Below are positions 54,031 to 64,000 of a DNA stretch of 64,000 bases, in pieces. Made by a program: the position numbers and the translations under genes. Position 1 is the first letter of the stretch. The number at the start of each line of letters is the position of its first letter. Source of the stretch: Malurus cyaneus samueli (taxonomy: Eukaryota; Chordata; Aves; Passeriformes; Maluridae). Under the pieces are notes generated by a model, which was not told the DNA's origin, made no database searches, and saw only the letters and a program-made list of their open reading frames with translations. Location of the stretch: contig CM019216.1 in NCBI GenBank assembly GCA_009741485.1, positions 56,541,804 to 56,605,803 of the forward strand. The letters run 5' to 3'.

Positions 54031-54577
54031 GGAGCTAATACATATCATATCATTTTAGATTGATTTTATTTACTTGGATTTCTTTTTCCTACCTCCTATT
54101 GAATGAGAAGCTATTTTGAAGCCTCTTACTACCATTCCTAATTAGCTGGACAGGTCACAATCAGTAACTCCAGGTTAATTTTCTTCATTTATTCTTAGTT
54201 CCTATGAATGCTTTATCTCCCCCTCCTCTTTTTTTCTCCTCCCTTTTTTAATTTAGAGATGAAGAAATACCATATGTTGCTAGATCATGGCATAAATATA
54301 TTTAAGTGCTGCCATCATTGTTAGTTTATCAGCCTTTCCATTATTAACCCTCTTGTTCAGGGGTTTATAATTCTGGCGTTATAACATGCTTCAGGCTTAA
54401 ACTTCACATTCATTTTTTCCCTCTTGATTTGCTTTAAATCCTTCACTCTTCTCAAGTTAAACTGGAGATTAGATACATTAGTTATAGTTATACTAGTTAT
54501 ATAAATTATAATGCAGCAGTAGTCATTTAAAATAGGATGTAAATCAAAGAAATAGAAAATTTCCTAGTTGTTAAACT

Positions 54578-54792
54578 GTGAGCCTGAGAGTCGAGATCTG
54601 GGATTCTTTTCCTGAGTGTGTCCCTGGCTTGGCACATGACTCTTAAAAAATTATTTAACCTCTTTCTGCCTTACTCTTCTCTCTCCATATTGGGATGATG
54701 ACATTTCTGACTTCACTGGTGTATTGGGAAGGTTAATTAATTAGAATTCATAAAAGCACTGAGATTCTCAGGTGAAAGGTGCTGAAGTGTGA
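54578..54792 (+). mobile_element. second MIR / CORE-SINE fragment
   Basis: The order of landmarks matches a CORE-SINE over most of its length: GAGTCGAGATCTGGGATTC (tRNA-like B-box side), TGTGTCCCTGGCTTGGCACATGACTC, TTATTTAACCTCTTTCTGCC, then ATTGGGATGATGACATTTC. The 3' end is AAGCACTGAGATTCTCAGGTGAAAGGTGC, which resembles the reptilian/avian CORE-SINE tail. It is more diverged than the copy at 53.9 kb but longer. Confidence 0.7.
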
Positions 54793-57445
54793 AGTATTTT
54801 TAAGGAGTCTAATGAAAAATCGGTGTGCCTGCTTTCCTGCGTCTGTTCCTGTTGTCGCAGATTAGCATGTATCAACTCTAGAGCTGTGCAGTGTGTGGCA
54901 ACCAGCAAGGGGTTTGATCTGGAGCACCACTCGATGACCTGGCAGCTTGCTTTTCTCAGGCTTTCAAACATTCACTGTATCTCTCAGCCAGCTGCTCTTG
55001 GCCTTTGCCTGGGGAGCTTGTGTTCCTTGAATTCTACAGTTTTTCACTAGGACAGGAGCCTGAAAGTGAGACCTTAGCTGCAGTTTCCCCTTATAGCTGT
55101 TCCACTTGGTGCTGGTGCAGGAATACCCAGCCTGGTTAAAAGGTAACAGGAGGGGAAGAGTTCAGGTGTTTCCAGACTTTTTTTTTTTTTTTTTCACTCA
55201 TCACCTTTTCCCCACTACCTGTCACTACTTCTATGTTCAGAGCATTGCAACCATTTTTTTTTTTTTTTTTAGCAGGGACTTATCATGGCGATCATTCTGG
55301 TTGCGCTCAGGCAGCTTTAGTACAGTAAATTCTGGGACAGTGACAGGTATTCTTTATGTCATTCAGGTGGAGAAACCTTGTTTGTGTCATGAGGGATGCT
55401 CTCCGAGTTTCCACACTTGAGGATTTCTATTGTCAGCTGTTAGTTTTGCACATCCTATCGTATTTAGGTTTTCTAGGGTTGATCCAGACTGGCACCTTTA
55501 TTTAGAGATCTCTTCTTTGCCTGGCCTGTGATGCTGTGCTCAGGAGAGAGAGGTTCTTGGTGGTGGCTAAATTTGAAATTATCTTTCTCCTTATAATTTC
55601 AGGTTGAAGTCTTGGCCTCCGAGGATGCTACATTTGGACACAAGGTGTGTAGTTTGGTGCAGTTTTGTTATATAGGTCCCAATAGTATGAATTGTTGGAT
55701 GTGATGCCACAGAAAATGACAATTTCTAGCTTGAGAATTGAAGGTCCTGTGACTTGCATCCATCAGTTCAGAAACTTTCCCTTACATGCGGTGGTCTGAG
55801 AATAGCACACAGGCTGTCTTAATCCTGTTCTTGGTATAAAACCTGTGAGCAACTTTTACTTGTGGAAACCCCCGTGGAAACATGGAAGGTCAGTTTATCA
55901 GTAGTTTTTAAGATCGGACTTGCCCAAATGCTGAATTTGTTCTTGTTCCATAGATTTGCAGCTCAGCAATTGTACTTGTCTGCTTTGCAGTGTACTTTGT
56001 TCAGGCCCTTTTTCACTGAGCATCTTGGGTAGAAAGTATTTCATTGAGCAGCCACATCACCCTGTGTTCAGTTGTAGATCAGTGTGGCAGGCAGTAGTGC
56101 GTGTTTGAGAGATGACTTCAGAAGTGCCCAGCTACATGGATGGGATGTGTCCTACGTTGTGCTCAAGTTTCTTTGGCCAGTGAGCATTGTGGTGATGACC
56201 ATGTTTTAACAGAGCACTAGTAGGAGGTGATTTTAATCAGGGCAAATTGTGTGTAGGCTCTATCTAGTTAGCCAGGAAGAGAGTGGATGGAGAAGGGAAG
56301 AAGAAGATTGTGGGAACAGCAGGCTAAATCATGACAATGAAGAGTTTCTTGCTGCTGGAGGCTCATGCTGTGATGCCACTGCAGGTGAAGAAATAGCAGT
56401 GCTATTACTAGTAAGGTAAAAAAGAAAAGCAAGAAAATATTAAGTTAAGTTCTCCAGGTTTATTTGGAATACAATAAACAAAATTAATCAGCAGGGGAAA
56501 AAAAACCATTAAAAACACCTAAATATTCATGATGCCAGAATTTACATTATGTCTGTATTGTACATTTTTATGTTGATATGTGATAAAGTGATTTCAATAA
56601 ATTATTAAAAAACAAACAGAGCTACTTCGGTATTATTTGAAGTATATAACATATGGTAGTCTGCAGTATTTTCTGATTTTTATTTAATACCCAGCAAGCA
56701 TGCAAAATAATCATTGAATATTTAATAAACCTGGAGGGTCAGCTCTTGTGAACTCATCTCCATAATCCTTCAGACTAGGTGGGTAAATAGAAATATTACT
56801 GATGATTATTGTAGCAAATCACTCTTAGAGCTAAAGCAATGCAGAGGAGGCTTCTAAGCTTTTTTCACGGCTAGATTTACATGGTGGTTTTTTGTCTTGT
56901 GGTCATCTTGTTGGACATCCTGTGAAACTCCTTTTTATTACCAAAACTTTTAAGAGTTTTCTGTTACTAAGACTCAGTTTTACAAAACTGAATCTGTACC
57001 GTTGCCAGCTCTGTTCATGATTGTCCAAAATACTAAGCATCTTTTTTTCCTAAGTTTCACCTTCAGAACACTCTCTTATAATAGTAGCTTTTTGTTATGT
57101 AGTGAACTGTGTATGTCTAGGAATGTCATGTATTTTTTATCAATCAGAAAAAAAAAGCTAAATGTATCATCCAAAACTTGTTAATCCCAGAATTTATTTT
57201 TGCTGTCTACTTAGACATGCTGTGAAAGCACTTCCCTCATCTCTCTGAAGAGATGCTTTCTTTACTGTCTGTCTCAATGACAAATAAATGCGAGTGTCTT
57301 TGTTACTTTAACAGATGAGTTGATACGCCAACAGAGAACGTGTACAAGCAAATTTTTTAAATGTAAAAAAATTCAAATGAAAATTAATTTTATAAATTGC
57401 AACGTAAGTTGAATACCAGGTAACACAGTTACGAAAGATGTAAGG
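54793..57445. other. non-coding stretch
   Basis: Apart from the poly-T pair there is no recognisable gene or repeat. The longest frame is 104 codons and runs through the poly-T tracts, so it is spurious. Confidence 0.6.
55176..55270. repeat. two poly-T tracts in close succession
   Basis: Two runs of about 17 T residues are separated by about 60 bases of pyrimidine-rich sequence, and the second ends in TTTTAGCAGG, a good acceptor-like word on the + strand. No exon follows that I recognise. Both runs may be slippage products. Confidence 0.7.
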
Positions 57446-58150
57446 TTAAAAATTTGCACATGCAATGTTTTCCTTGGTACCTGCTTTTAGCCTGAATTTT
57501 CCTCCAGGGCTATTGTAGACTGTTGAGGGGAGGTATCTTTCTTTGGGTTTGGGTGTAGCATATGTCTCAGCTTGAAACATTGTAGGGCCCCTCTGTATGC
57601 ATGAGCAGAAGCATAATTTGCTGCAGGGGATGACTCTTCTTTTGACTACATCCATTCCACCTATCCTTAGATGCCACTTATTTTTAGGCTGTTGACAGGC
57701 TGTGTTGCCTGTAGATACATACAAGAATACTGTCTTTTTTAAAAAGGATATTTGTAGACTACTGAAAGAATGTAGAATGTCATTTGTTATTCTTATATTC
57801 TCCATTATTTCAGTCTCATGGTAAATATGTGTACTGACAGCAAATGGGGCTTTTTCCCAGGAAAAGGTTCTGAATGAGACATCAGAACATTGTTCAGCTT
57901 CACTGTAGCTATCACTGGCAAAATTAAGATCTGGCTGATGTAGTCTGCCCCTTGAATGGTTGAGTCTTGGATGATCATCATCCTCGTAAGTGTGTGCAGA
58001 AATCAGCTGCAGGATGCTTTTGATGCAAGTTATGCCTATTGATTTAGACAAAATAATTCCTGTTTTAGAAAATGAAATGGAAACAAAAGAAATCGTGTCA
58101 AACTGTCGAAAACAGCTAGTATTTGGTACTACTAATAAAAATAGTACCAA
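57446..58150 (-). other. unrecognised 234-codon open frame, possible retrocopy or exon
   Basis: This is the longest frame in the window and lies in AT-rich DNA, where a 700-base open frame is unlikely by chance. The C-terminal 180 residues look protein-like: an acidic TYEDDDHPRLNH stretch, then mixed polar sequence and a basic end (YNSPGGKFRLKAG). The first 50 residues look more like translated intron. An acceptor-like word (CATCCTGCAG, minus strand, near 58011) would fit an exon beginning just before the acidic stretch. An AATAAA on the minus strand lies about 250 bases past the stop. I recognise no domain or family. It could be a terminal exon, an eroded retrocopy, or chance. Confidence 0.3.
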
Positions 58151-58156
58151 ATCCTA
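58117..58156. repeat. 15-bp inverted repeat (hairpin)
   Basis: TAGTATTTGGTACTA and TAGTACCAAATCCTA are reverse complements with one mismatch around a 10-base A/T-rich loop. The inner 11 bp are perfect. The hairpin is too short for a microRNA precursor. It overlaps the beginning of the minus-strand 234-codon frame. Confidence 0.85.
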
Positions 58157-59599
58157 TTTTTATTCCTTAAGCATGGACCAGGTGCAAATTATGAAATATT
58201 AATAGTAGTCCTTAAAAATGTTTCCATCGCCTCAACATTTTTAATAACTAAACAGTCTTCCCCAAACAAATGAGGATCATAAGGCATTTATTGGACTGAA
58301 AATGACATTTTAATATGAACTTCTATTATTTTTATTTAGTGTCTGTGTGAGACCAGTACTGTTTAAAGGGCTGTGAAAACATAAGCACATTTTCAATCAG
58401 TTAAAATAAAAGTTGTTGTTTGATAAGTATAAATATGTACAGGTTTGATTGCATTGCTGTCCAAACCTTTCTTTTGATTGAATAGAAGGAAGCAAACCCA
58501 TTCAGCTTTCTGTACAGCTAATTTTACAGAAAGAGGAAGCTGTTGGTGTGCTGTAACAGCTTTTTCAAAGACGGTACACGTGGTGTTCAGTTTCATTTGC
58601 ATATGCATTTTTGTGTGCGCTTGAATGCATGTTTGTTTTTAAAGAAAAAAAATACCTTCCAGCTTTTGACTGGTTCTTTTGTTCCAATATTTAGAAGGGT
58701 TGTGATATATGCATGGCTACATATGGAGAGAGATGTAGGGGAAATGACCATGTAGCAAATCATGAACCGCTGATGGGTGATCTGGGACAGGCTTAATAGT
58801 TACACCTGGTTTGTTCAAATTCTGCTGAGCATAAACTTCAAAATGATAGTTGCCAAAAAACTAACATAGAGTAAGAGTGAGTAGATGGAGGGCTATCTGC
58901 CCCAGTCTGCAGTCAGCACACAGGAAGTTGTGTTCAAAGTTGGAAAATCTTTGAATCTCATTAATCTTACTAAAGCCTAATGATGACGTGTAAAATACTA
59001 ACAGTACCAATTTATTTTGTGTTTATTTTAGTTGAGTAGGAAGTTGTATTTTAGCAGATGGGACCAGTGTTCGCAGATGGCAGAGAAAATAGGAGGAATA
59101 CAAAGATGTGGAAAAGAAAGAAAAAAAAAAGGTGCCCAGGGCAGGAGTAAAAGGTGAAAGGTTTAACCATTTTGAGCTATGCTGATTTGAAGACCGAGGC
59201 AATGAACAAATAAAAACAAGAGTGTGGGAGTTTTTTTAATCCTCCTAAGAGATTCAGATGCTCAATTTCCATTAGAACCTTTTAATCCCTGAGGTTAGAT
59301 TGAAATATTAGTCTGAAGACTATATATTATAAATATATATAATATATAAAGATTAACCCACATTTATTGTTGTTTCTAGGAGCCGCATGTTGGTATCAGT
59401 TGGAATTACAGTCAATGCAGTAGCACACAGTTCGTACAGGCTGCAAATGGTGTCTGGGCCTATCTAGAGAACAGGATGCCTGATTTCTGAAATACTTGTG
59501 CTCAGTTTGCTCTCCTTTCCCTCCCTTTCCCTAAGGCTTTTGCTGTCAGCATCTACCTGACCCAAATAACGTAGGGTAGGGGAGGCTTGATTCGTTTAA
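58157..59599. other. AT-rich non-coding stretch
   Basis: No gene is recognisable. A self-complementary TA-rich simple repeat lies at 59321-59350. Confidence 0.6.
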
Positions 59600-60010
59600 G
59601 CCTGGTGAGATCACCTGGTGTACGTGTCCCAACCTGTCGGGAGCTGCGCAGCGCCGTGAGCCGTGTTAGCAGCGCCAGCCGCAGAGCCTGCCCTCCGCAG
59701 CTAATGCCGACGTGCAGTGATCCCAGCTTAGTGCTGAATTGATAGAAATAAGTTTGTTAATGGCAGTCCAGCAGCTACATGTCAGAAGGCTCACAACTTT
59801 GTGCAACAGGAAAAGAGACACTTATGTTCCCACAGTGGGGGAGCTCCACCAAGAGCAGGACTCTCTTATTTGGTAGTGAGCTTTAATCCTTCCATTGTGT
59901 GTCGTTTTAAGCTGTGTTGTGATGTAATTGGCTTAATCATTACTATTATGTTGCTTTGCACAAGTTAAGATTGTAATTTGACATATGGAAATAAATGGCA
60001 ACTGGATTAG
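59600..60010. promoter_or_regulatory. candidate enhancer: GC-rich patch plus homeodomain block
   Basis: The first part (about 59620-59725) holds roughly 11 CpG in 100 bases (GCGCAGCGCCG, GCCGACGTG). The second part (59880-60010) is AT-rich with several TAAT words: GTAATTGGCTTAATCATTAC, TGTAATTTG and GGATTAGTG. A GC-rich centre next to a homeodomain-motif cluster is typical of developmental enhancers. Conservation was not tested. Confidence 0.35.
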
Positions 60011-60653
60011 TGATTTGCAGGTGTCATTTAAAAACGGGGCAGGGAAGAAAGCCTTTCATATTTTGCACGTGGTGTGTTTGCTAATGTACAGAGGCAGAAT
60101 TAACCACACAACTGCATCTCATGCTGTTTTGAAGTAGGAACAAGCTTCACCTGTTCTTTTCTGGGACTGTGTGCTGCTGGGGTTGAGGAAAAAGAATTTC
60201 ATTCCCGATGGATGTGTTCACTGTAGGAGTGATTTTATGTTTCTTTTGTGGAAGACAAATACAGGAGTAAAGCTTTCTCTTTGATCGAGAAATCAGCATA
60301 ATGGAGAGACAGCTCTATTAAAGAAATGCAGCAAGGGTGGTATTTCTGATGTGGATGTGTCTGTGTGGTGGAGCTTCCATCATTGTTCATGGAACTAGCT
60401 GTATTTTTGTTTTATGACACAACATAAAGTGATGACCTTGTCTCCATAATTTAGTAACTCTGGAAGTTGTTTAGGCCGTGTAGTCCTAAGTCTTTTAAAG
60501 TATGTGCTGCTGGATTGCATTCTTTAAATGTTCTTTCTCGGATATAGGATATATGTTCTTAAGAACTAAATGTGCTCAGGACTAAAATATTTTTCCTCCC
60601 AAACAAGCTACTTTTACTTGAGTTTATTAAGGTCTTTTTTGGGTTGCTTTGGT

Positions 60654-60682
60654 GGGGAGGGGTGTTGGGGGGGGGGGTAGGG
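60654..60682 (+). other. G-quadruplex-capable tract with 11-base G run
   Basis: G runs of 4, 4, 11 and 3 are separated by loops A, TGTT and TA. This satisfies the quadruplex rule with short loops. No CpG island or promoter motif surrounds it. Confidence 0.75.
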
Positions 60683-61197
60683 AGGTTCGTGCTTTTGGGG
60701 AGGGATTTTGCTTTCCTCCACCTTGCAGATGCTACATTATTGCAACAATCAGCACATCCTGGTGTATCTTCTGCAGTCTACTTCTTTTCATATCCCAAAT
60801 AGCAGAAGTTCAGATCCCGAGGGTAAATTGAGCCACACAGTGTAGCTATGTGTCAGCTTCCTGGTTTGAAGCATAGGACATCAAAGGGAATACATTTGGT
60901 GGCTGGCTTTGAGTTATGACTGTGCAAACCTAGAAGGAAACTGTTCCAGCAATATCTGTAACACAACCCTTGAGCTATGAGATGGAGATGGCATCAGATA
61001 AAATTGAGAAACATGTTCCCAAGAGACTTTCCTTTTTTTTTAATGTATTAGCTTGATTGCAATAAAATAGTACTCCTTGGAAAGAAGAAGAAAATAAACC
61101 ATTGAAAGAGAAAATGATACATAAAAAATGGTTCTCTTTTAATGCTTTCCTTGTTTAAGTCAGCTTTCTTTTGTTGAACACTGTAAGCAGCCTTTGC

Positions 61198-61216
61198 TCC
61201 TGCCATCTGGTGGTTG
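61198..61216 (-). promoter_or_regulatory. strong CTCF core motif
   Basis: On the minus strand the sequence reads ACCACCAGATGGCAGGAGC, which carries the full CTCF core CCACCAGATGGC followed by AG. Every position of CCASYAGRKGGC is satisfied. The motif points toward lower coordinates, that is toward the CpG island about 20 kb away. Binding depends on chromatin and methylation, which sequence cannot show. Confidence 0.65.
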
Positions 61217-63090
61217 CTAATAAAAGTTGCATCTTCAAAGCCAAATTAAATTGTTTTAAAGCCAATTAATCCTTTTCAGAAGAGAATGTTTTCAAGGGTC
61301 AGAATTATCTCTGTCTTGATGTGTTGACTCTTGGATTGTCTGTGTGTGCTTAGTACATGGGAAAATACAGAGAAATGAGTCCTCATTTACTTCTGACTTT
61401 GCACTGTTGACTTAGGTAGGAACCTGGGGGTTGTAAATAAATTTTTTGATTTGTTTTAGCTTAGAAAATATAGATATTTATATTAACCTCCAGTAAATTC
61501 TGTTTTGCTGCTCGTAGCAGAGTTAGGATTGCATGTTTCCCCAGTTCTGTTGTTCATTTCTTTGTAGACTTGTTTCACCTGAGGTGTTCAGATGACTAAA
61601 AGGGTTTTTCAACCTTTTTTCTTTGACTCCTTGTTGAAGTTGTGTTTTGAGGTTGCTGTAGTCTCCTGCATGCCCTCTGTGCTGGGTGTTTCCCAAGAGC
61701 AGAGAATGGCATTGTAACAGGGAACAAGGTGGTTTTTTTATATTCTTAAGGACTCCTTACAGATGTATCAAAGTGTTTTGAAGTACTTACGAGTAAGTAG
61801 CAGGAACTTGAACAGGTTTCTTCCTGAACAACCTGCACATATCGCTGCTGAACTATTTGGGATGGTCCAAGAAAACACAAAACCACATGTTTTAGAAGTT
61901 TAATCTACATAGTCAATAGTTCTTGATGTCTGGTAAGTTCAGTCTCAATTAATACCTCTGTGGTTTGTGGGTTTTTTTTCCCCAATTAGTCATATACAAA
62001 TTAGGAGGTACACCAGGAGATTTATGGCCATAAGTTTGTCTCCATCCATCAGAGTCCTAACTGTGGTCCAGCTTTGTCCTGAGTGCTGCAGGCAGTAGAG
62101 GAGTATATCTGATCACCTTGAGTATGGAGGGTGATTCCCAAAAGCACCCACTTGTGATGCCCCACTCCTCACAACTTCATCCCGCTTCCCATATGGAGAG
62201 GATTTTAAAACTCTCTGGGTGGGTGGAAACAAGTGCAGGCTTCCTGGAGGTCCTGATGCCTCCTTGTGCAGTGGAGGTGGGTCTGGACAATTCTATAACA
62301 ATCTTGGATAAAGAAGGAAAGACAAAATGATACACAGAATAGGAGGAAAAAGGCTATGTGAGCTGAGAACCTCCACTTGTCAAAAGGTCAAGATTGGCTG
62401 GATAAATGACATAATAAGAAGTGGTTCTCTCCTCTTTATACCCTGTGCTGTCACTTCTGTAGTCCCAGGAAAGAGCAGACAAGGTGAGGCTTTTGGAAGG
62501 ACCTCCTCTCCTGTGGCAGTGTCCCTGTATGTGTACAGCATGTCAGGCTTTCTTGGATATTTCCTTTTTTCTTCCCTTGTCAATGATCCAAACTAGCCAT
62601 AAATACATGTTTAATGTTCCTTTTCAGCATGAAGCATCTCATGGTGCTTGCAGAATAAATACTGATAGCCTCAGGGTTAGGTTTAGGCAGTTTACATGGG
62701 TATGTGGTAAAGTTTATTTTGCAAAGCTCCCAAATACTCTCTGGCAAGCTGGAGTGAGCACAGATGGTAAACATGCCCTCCTCAGCACCTTTGAACACTG
62801 TTGGCCTGTGGTTTGCCCAGTGCCCTGCAACCAGCTGGGATTAGTGCTGAGAAAATGTAAACTGCTGGCTTTCTTCTTACATCATCTCTACTTTTGGACA
62901 TATATAAATGTGATGAACAGCCTTCCTCTGCAGCACTGCACAGTTTAGGTTATCAAGGTGTGGATGGGGCCACATTTGGGGGTTTCATAGGAATTTAAAG
63001 CTCCCATTGCCTTTCTGAGAGTACCAGTGTGGAGTTTTCAGATGTATATGCAATTCAAGGCATTGTGTGCTCAAGTGATGCCTGTAAGTA

Positions 63091-63300
63091 AGAATCATGG
63101 AATGGTTTGAGTTGGAAGGACCCTTAAAAATCATCTAGTTCCAACACTCCTGCCATGAACAGGGACACCTTTCAGCCAGTTCACGTTGCCCAGAGGTCCA
63201 GCTAAGCAGGCCTCGAACACCTCCAGGAATGGGGCATCCAACAATCTTTCTGGGCAACTTGTTCCAGTGCCTCCACCATCCTCCCAATAAAGGCTTGGCA
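63091..63300 (-). mobile_element. CR1 LINE, 3' end fragment, inverted
   Basis: Reading the + strand gives the reverse complement of a CR1 3' end: AGAATCATGGAATGGTTTGAG, TTGGAAGGACCCTTAAAAATC, ATCTAGTTCCAACACTCCTGC, then CAGGGACACC, GGGGCATCCAACA and GGGCAACTTGTTCCAGTGCC. All landmarks are in the expected order. It is 5'-truncated at about 63300 and diverged. It is closer to the CR1 consensus than the copy at 53.3 kb in this shared part, suggesting a somewhat younger insertion. Confidence 0.95.
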
Positions 63301-64000
63301 AATAGTTCTGTTTCTGCTTCATGAGTATCCCTCATTGGGCAGTCCTATGCCTGTTTAGATTGCCACTGTATTAAAATGAGCTTCTGCAACATTGAACCCC
63401 CAGCTTTTGTGCTGGCACCAGCAGCGACAGCAATCCATACTTCCCCCTGCTGCTTGTATGAAGTAGCAGTCTGTAGTATGCCCTTTCCAAACTCCAGAGA
63501 AATGCCAGAAGAGTACAGAATTTGGTATTGCTTTCATGGTGGGAATGTGCATCACCTCGAGGGTTTGAACCCACCATTTAACACCAGTCACTACATCGCA
63601 GCGATTTAAGTTACTACCAGAAAAAACGGAATTTATTTTCTCAGTCTTCCTTCTGTTACTCATTAAATTTTAACTGGTGGGCGCACTCAGGCATCCTGAG
63701 TCTGGTGTGCCTGAGCTGTCTGGCTGGGTGTGCTGCTCAGCATCCTCCCTCGCTCAGCTGCCTCCTGCTGACATGTAAACGGGGGTGATGCTTGCCTGAT
63801 CAGGCAGGTCCTTTTACGGTTCCCTGTGGCCCCTTTGATTTACACTGCTGGTTTGAACTTTGAGGGAGGATCAGGTTTACCAAGAAGTAGTGTAACAATC
63901 GAACACAAAGTTTGCTTGTAAATACCTGCACATTTCAAATAAATGTTGAGGCAGGTGGTCTCTTTGTTTAGGGGTGGGAAGAGGGCAGTTCAGAATCTTT
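63301..64000. other. non-coding end of window
   Basis: No gene is recognisable. A 14-base perfect palindrome, TGCCTGATCAGGCA, lies at 63793-63806 inside a GC-richer patch (63670-63860). Confidence 0.6.

Larger units (their letters stand above)
60011..63090. other. non-coding stretch
   Basis: Besides the G-quadruplex and the CTCF motif there is nothing recognisable. The 154-codon + frame at 62484-62948 has no family resemblance and overlaps minus-strand frames of similar quality, so I treat it as chance. Confidence 0.6.

Noticed and set aside
59070..59086. CTCF site at GCAGATGGCAG
   Set aside because: The required CCA upstream of the core is missing.
62484..62948. 154-codon + frame as a gene
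   Set aside because: No domain, no start context of note, and no splice or polyadenylation signals that fit. Competing frames occur on the other strand.
1..64000. tRNA, snRNA, Y RNA and common microRNA genes
   Set aside because: Scanning by eye for tRNA B-box arms, U6/Y RNA starts and frequent microRNA seeds in hairpins gave no convincing match. A covariance-model search would be decisive.

Overview
The window looks like non-coding DNA from a sauropsid vertebrate, most likely a bird. The support is two CR1 (chicken repeat 1) LINE 3' ends, at 53279-53597 and 63091-63300, a low density of interspersed repeats, a generally AT-rich composition and one compact CpG island. The species cannot be fixed from the sequence. 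There are no prokaryotic signatures such as dense ORFs, operons or ribosome binding sites. I found no exon that I can assign to a known protein, no tRNA, rRNA or recognisable microRNA, and no CRISPR array.

Layout. From 1 to 14.5 kb the DNA is AT-rich and non-coding, with two blocks that read like conserved non-coding elements (about 940-1240 and 1500-1670). A small CpG-rich patch lies at 14520-15060. From 15 to 38.7 kb there is more non-coding DNA, including a purine-skewed, GC-richer segment at 23.64-24.30 kb and another candidate conserved block near 25.5-25.8 kb. A palindromic fossil repeat sits at 38751-38925. The main landmark follows at 39.29-41.60 kb: a CpG island with GC boxes, an inverted CCAAT box, a YY1-like site, two ETS sites, G-quadruplex-capable tracts and an almost pure G/T tract. 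It is almost certainly a promoter, but its gene and direction could not be determined.

From 41.6 to 53.3 kb the DNA is again AT-rich with microsatellites and a long poly-T. Between 53.3 and 54.8 kb there is a small cluster of old retroelements: a CR1 3' end and two fragments resembling the MIR/CORE-SINE core. At 57446-58150 the minus strand has an unusually long open frame (234 codons) in AT-rich DNA, overlapping a near-perfect 15-bp inverted repeat; I do not recognise the protein. A GC-rich patch and a homeodomain-motif-rich block lie at 59.6-60.0 kb, a G-quadruplex at 60.65 kb, a near-perfect CTCF core motif at 61.2 kb and the second CR1 at 63.1 kb.

Together this is best read as a promoter with its flanking regulatory landscape, either intergenic or in the first intron of a large gene. 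I found no convincing new biological system. The items most worth checking are the CpG-island promoter with its G/T tract, the 234-codon frame with its hairpin, the palindromic fossil repeat and the CTCF motif.
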